Below are positions 5,770 to 7,620 of a stretch of DNA of 7,620 nucleotides, one piece after another. Source of the stretch: Bryobacterales bacterium. GTDB taxonomy: Bacteria > Acidobacteriota > Terriglobia > Bryobacterales > Bryobacteraceae. A program made the position numbers and the translations under genes. The notes beneath the pieces are model-generated. The model made no database searches, was not told where the DNA came from, and saw nothing but the letters and a program-made list of their open reading frames with translations. The stretch is taken from NCBI GenBank assembly GCA_003142355.1, contig PLMF01000179.1, positions 31,115 to 38,734 of the forward strand. The letters are read 5' to 3'. How positions within the stretch are numbered: position 1 is the stretch's first letter; every line of letters begins with the position of its first letter.

Positions 5770-6702
5770 CTACGCCCGTGATTTTGGCGGCTTTGACCGC
5801 AACCGTAATTGCTGTATCGCCAAGCCGGCGAGACAGGGGGCCAAGCAGAAGAATGTGCTGGGCTCCGGAACGTAGGCAGGGGCCAGGGGAATGATCACTG
5901 GACCACCACCTACTGTAGCAAGCGTACCGCCGCCACTCAAGCCGTTGCTCTCAGCCAGAGAGCCCGAGCAGCCACCGAAACCGATGGTGTTGGTACCGTC
6001 CAGCGTCACTGATTCAACTTGCGTCAAGAGTCTACCGCACGAATCTGTCGCGGTGGTATTCACAGTGATGGCCGCATTCGCGAGAATGTTTCCTTCGAAC
6101 GTAGAGTTTTCACCGAGAGTCGCGGAATATGGCATCACCCAATACACACCGGCGCCCGCACCTGTATTTTCCACGACGACCTTCGAGCTGCTTGCAGTGG
6201 TCAGCGAACTGGCCAACAGGAAAACCCACAAGGCATTGGCGTTGCCTCCACCGTCGAGAGTGAGAATTCCGTTGAAATTCGTCGCCGAAACTGAATAGAC
6301 GCCCGGCCCAAGCGTTATATCATTCAACGACGATTTGGAAATAGCGCTCGACGCCATGCCGAGCAGGGCAGTCATGGCAGTGCCTAATTCAGTTTGAGCC
6401 GCGCTCGTGGCAGGGTCGGCTAGAAGGTATACCGTCCCGCTGCCAGGAGAAATTGTGAATTTATCTGAATAGCCGGTGACCGAGTTCGAATAGCAGCAGC
6501 CGCCGACACTTCCGGTGATCAGGGACCCGGTACCAGCAACGGTCACGCCCGCACCGCCCAGGATCGCAAAAGCACTCAAATCAGGTCCAAAGATCGGGCC
6601 CGCCGAGGCATTGGGCGCCGTGACGATAAAGAGAAACGCGGCGAACGGAATAGTAAAGACGATCCGGGCCGCGCAAACCTGTTTCTGAAATGCGTCTCTC
6701 AT
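5770..6702 (-). CDS. Ice-binding-like (DUF3494-type) protein with PEP-CTERM sorting signal
   Basis: 310 residues. The ATG follows GAGAGG at six-base spacing. A signal peptide with a long n-region runs to about residue 34 (APNASA, cleaved before GPIF). Residues 38-245 match the ice-binding-like fold: FAILGGAGVTVAGTGSLITG at the start, LGPGVYSV at 131-138, LTLDGGGNANALWVFLLAS at 147-165 and STFEGNILANAAITVN at 200-215, then GRLL and VTLDGTNTIGF. These are the usual landmarks of this right-handed beta-helix family. The C-terminus is a PEP-CTERM signal: VPEPST at 278-283, a hydrophobic stretch at 284-297 and an Arg/Lys-rich tail. Exosortase would cut it and release or anchor it at the surface. 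Many family members in non-polar bacteria are probably adhesins or matrix proteins, so ice binding is not implied. Cysteines C69, C70, C222 and C245 could form disulfides. It has its own candidate promoter. Confidence 0.9.
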   Translation of the reverse strand: MRDAFQKQVCAARIVFTIPFAAFLFIVTAPNASAGPIFGPDLSAFAILGGAGVTVAGTGSLITGSVGGCCYSNSVTGYSDKFTISPGSGTVYLLADPATSAAQTELGTAMTALLGMASSAISKSSLNDITLGPGVYSVSATNFNGILTLDGGGNANALWVFLLASSLTTASSSKVVVENTGAGAGVYWVMPYSATLGENSTFEGNILANAAITVNTTATDSCGRLLTQVESVTLDGTNTIGFGGCSGSLAESNGLSGGGTLATVGGGPVIIPLAPAYVPEPSTFFCLAPCLAGLAIQQLRLRSKPPKSRA

Positions 6703-6755
6703 GGTGTTCCTCTCTCTCTAAACCAGCACCTCGATTTGAGCTTCCGGGTTGCTAT

Positions 6756-6784
6756 ATATTAGAGCCAAAAATCGTCAATAACAA
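6756..6784 (-). promoter_or_regulatory. Candidate sigma-70-type promoter of the ice-binding-like gene
   Basis: On the minus strand TTGTTA (6784-6779) and TAATAT (6761-6756) are separated by exactly 17 bases; each matches four of six consensus positions. An overlapping alternative pairs TTGACG (6778-6773) with TATAGC (6756-6751) at 16 bases. The segment is markedly AT-rich in otherwise GC-rich DNA and lies about 50 bases upstream of the ATG at 6702. The exact boxes are uncertain. Confidence 0.45.
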
Positions 6785-6883
6785 ACGCGCGCACTCTCGC
6801 GCCTCTCCGCACTTGCCAGCGCACCCGCAGGCTTCACCTTAGCACGTATACACCCACTTTTCGAGCTGGTTGGTGGCCGACTG

Positions 6884-6948
6884 TGGGCGCGGCAGAAGGA
6901 GCGAGGGCGGCTACAGCAGATGCAAGTTCGGCCCCGGGAAGTGCAGGT
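6884..6948 (+). repeat. Dispersed repeat, copy B (right of ice-binding-like gene)
   Basis: This is the direct-orientation partner of 5651-5714. The shared core is gagcgagggcggc, with atgca in the middle and aagtgcaggt at the end. Similarity is lost outside about 64 bases on both sides. It lies upstream of both the ice-binding-like gene and the divergent esterase gene. No open frame across it looks like a real protein. Confidence 0.65.
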
Positions 6949-6991
6949 TGTCGATGGGGCGCATCCTGTCGGGCAAACCGCGCTTGGCCTC

Positions 6992-7013
6992 GGGCAGGCG
7001 GCACCGCCTGCCC
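6992..7013. repeat. REP-like perfect palindrome
   Basis: GGGCAGGCGG (6992-7001) and its exact reverse complement CCGCCTGCCC (7004-7013) flank a two-base CA centre. From general familiarity, GGCAGGCGG/CCGCCTGCC palindromes recur in acidobacterial intergenic DNA, so this is probably one member of a REP-type family. It starts 43 bases past repeat copy B and ends about 85 bases before the esterase ATG. As RNA it would form a very stable hairpin but has no T-run, so it is not a standard terminator. Confidence 0.65.
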
Positions 7014-7098
7014 CACCACAGGATACGCAACCGCATTTGCGAAATCGTGTACTTAGAATCGGTACTCTTCATTACAATTGAAGCGGAGACAGGTTCTC

Positions 7099-7620
7099 AT
7101 GATCCGACCAATGGAATCCCACCTGCTGCCGGCGGCCGCGCTACTGCTGGTATGCTTCGGCGCCGGCGCTCAACAGCCGGATGCCAACTACGACGAAGCC
7201 AAGGTCCCGAAATACACCTTACCGGATCCGCTGGTGATGGCGAACGGCGAGCGGGTCCGCGATGCCAAGGCGTGGCAAAACCGGCGGCGGCCGGAAATCC
7301 TCGAACTCTACCGAGCCGAGGTCTTTGGGCGCAGTCCTTCGGAACAGGTCAAGGTCGCTATCAAGGTCAACTCGGCCGACAACCACGCCCTCGACGGTAA
7401 GGCCGTCCGGAAGCAGGTCACTTTCTGGTTCGCCGGAGAGAACCACGGGCCGAAGATGGCCATCCTCATCTATCTGCCGGCGGGCGCGAAGGGACCGGCG
7501 CCGGTGTTCCTGGGTCTCAGCTTTACGGGGAACCAGACCATTTGCGCCGACCCCGGGATCGAGCTGGGCGAAGAGTGGGTGCGCGACCCGGCGAGCAAGG
7601 CGATGGTGAAGCGGCGCGCC
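7099..7620 (+). CDS. CE15 / acetylxylan-esterase-like secreted hydrolase, N-terminal part (3' end outside window)
   Basis: 174 codons are open to the window edge. The ATG at 7099 has an AGG five bases upstream; the in-frame ATG at 7111 has none, so the first is preferred. A signal peptide spans about 1-24 (LLPAAALLLVCFGAGA), and C19 lacks a proper lipobox. Family landmarks follow: YDEAKVPKYTLPDPL at 31-45, RRRPEILELYRAEVFGR at 62-78, a beta-strand region ending MAILIYLPAG at 120-129, and APVFLGLSFTGNQT at 134-147. This pattern is typical of bacterial CE15 glucuronoyl esterases and relatives annotated as acetylxylan esterase, which cleave ester links in hemicellulose or lignin-carbohydrate material. 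The Ser-Glu/Asp-His triad would be further downstream and is not visible. Family members are about 400-470 residues, so well under half is here. The gene is transcribed divergently from the ice-binding-like gene. Confidence 0.82.
   Translation, partial: MIRPMESHLLPAAALLLVCFGAGAQQPDANYDEAKVPKYTLPDPLVMANGERVRDAKAWQNRRRPEILELYRAEVFGRSPSEQVKVAIKVNSADNHALDGKAVRKQVTFWFAGENHGPKMAILIYLPAGAKGPAPVFLGLSFTGNQTICADPGIELGEEWVRDPASKAMVKRRA

Larger units (their letters stand above)
6703..7098. other. Divergent intergenic region, 396 bases
   Basis: This gap separates the ice-binding-like gene (minus) from the esterase gene (plus). From left to right it holds the ice-binding gene's ribosome-binding site and an AT-rich promoter candidate (6756-6784), about 100 bases with nothing recognisable, repeat copy B (6884-6948), a perfect GC-rich palindrome (6992-7013) and the esterase leader. 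In the leader a TAGAAT (7054-7059) resembles a -10 box but lacks a good -35. An AGG lies five bases before the esterase ATG. I find no convincing gene: open frames here give low-complexity Arg/Pro/Ala-rich translations. Confidence 0.6.

Noticed and set aside
5559..5875. Small open frames on both strands in the gap between SYLF and the ice-binding-like gene
   Set aside because: They overlap repeat copy A and are Arg/Cys/Gly-rich without a start signal. They look like translations of a dispersed repeat rather than genes.
6870..7400. 176-codon plus-strand open frame across repeat B into the esterase
   Set aside because: The second half is out of frame with the esterase, which has a signal peptide and family motifs. 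The first half is repeat DNA.

Overview
The window looks like a chromosomal segment of a GC-rich soil-type Gram-negative bacterium, most likely an acidobacterium of the Solibacter/Bryobacter kind. That placement is inference. It rests on the combination of a PEP-CTERM ice-binding-like (DUF3494-type) protein, a secreted CE15-type esterase, an OmpA protein with a DUF4398-like region, and short GC-rich dispersed repeats in the intergenic DNA. No RNA gene, CRISPR array, transposase or phage gene was seen.

Layout. At 1-168 (+) is the C-terminal end of a DoxX-family membrane protein. It is followed at once by what looks like the eroded C-terminal tail of a MarR-type regulator (165-305, +). Five genes then lie on the minus strand, described here in the order they would be transcribed, right to left. 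They are a PEP-CTERM ice-binding-like surface protein (6702-5770), a SYLF/Ysc84 lipid-binding-domain protein (5505-4831), a large periplasmic OmpA-type protein with seven 18-residue helical repeats (4800-2986), a site-2-protease (M50) with CBS domains (2905-1787), and a Tat-exported calcineurin-like phosphoesterase (1680-322). On the plus strand, from 7099 past the window edge, is the N-terminal part of a CE15/acetylxylan-esterase-like secreted enzyme.

Functional reading. Nearly everything is envelope or exported. The SYLF and OmpA genes are only 30 bases apart and are very probably co-transcribed. The M50 protease follows 80 bases further on, with a hairpin in the gap, so a cell-envelope maintenance or stress role for this trio is plausible but unproven. 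The ice-binding-like gene forms its own unit with a visible candidate promoter. It is bracketed by two direct copies of a roughly 64-base dispersed repeat (5651-5714 and 6884-6948). Next to the right copy is a perfect REP-like palindrome (6992-7013).

No clearly new multi-gene system is evident. The best leads are the repeat-bracketed ice-binding gene, the 18-residue (7+11) repeat rod in the OmpA protein with its uncharacterised N-terminal domain, and the inverted repeats packed against the SYLF ribosome-binding site.
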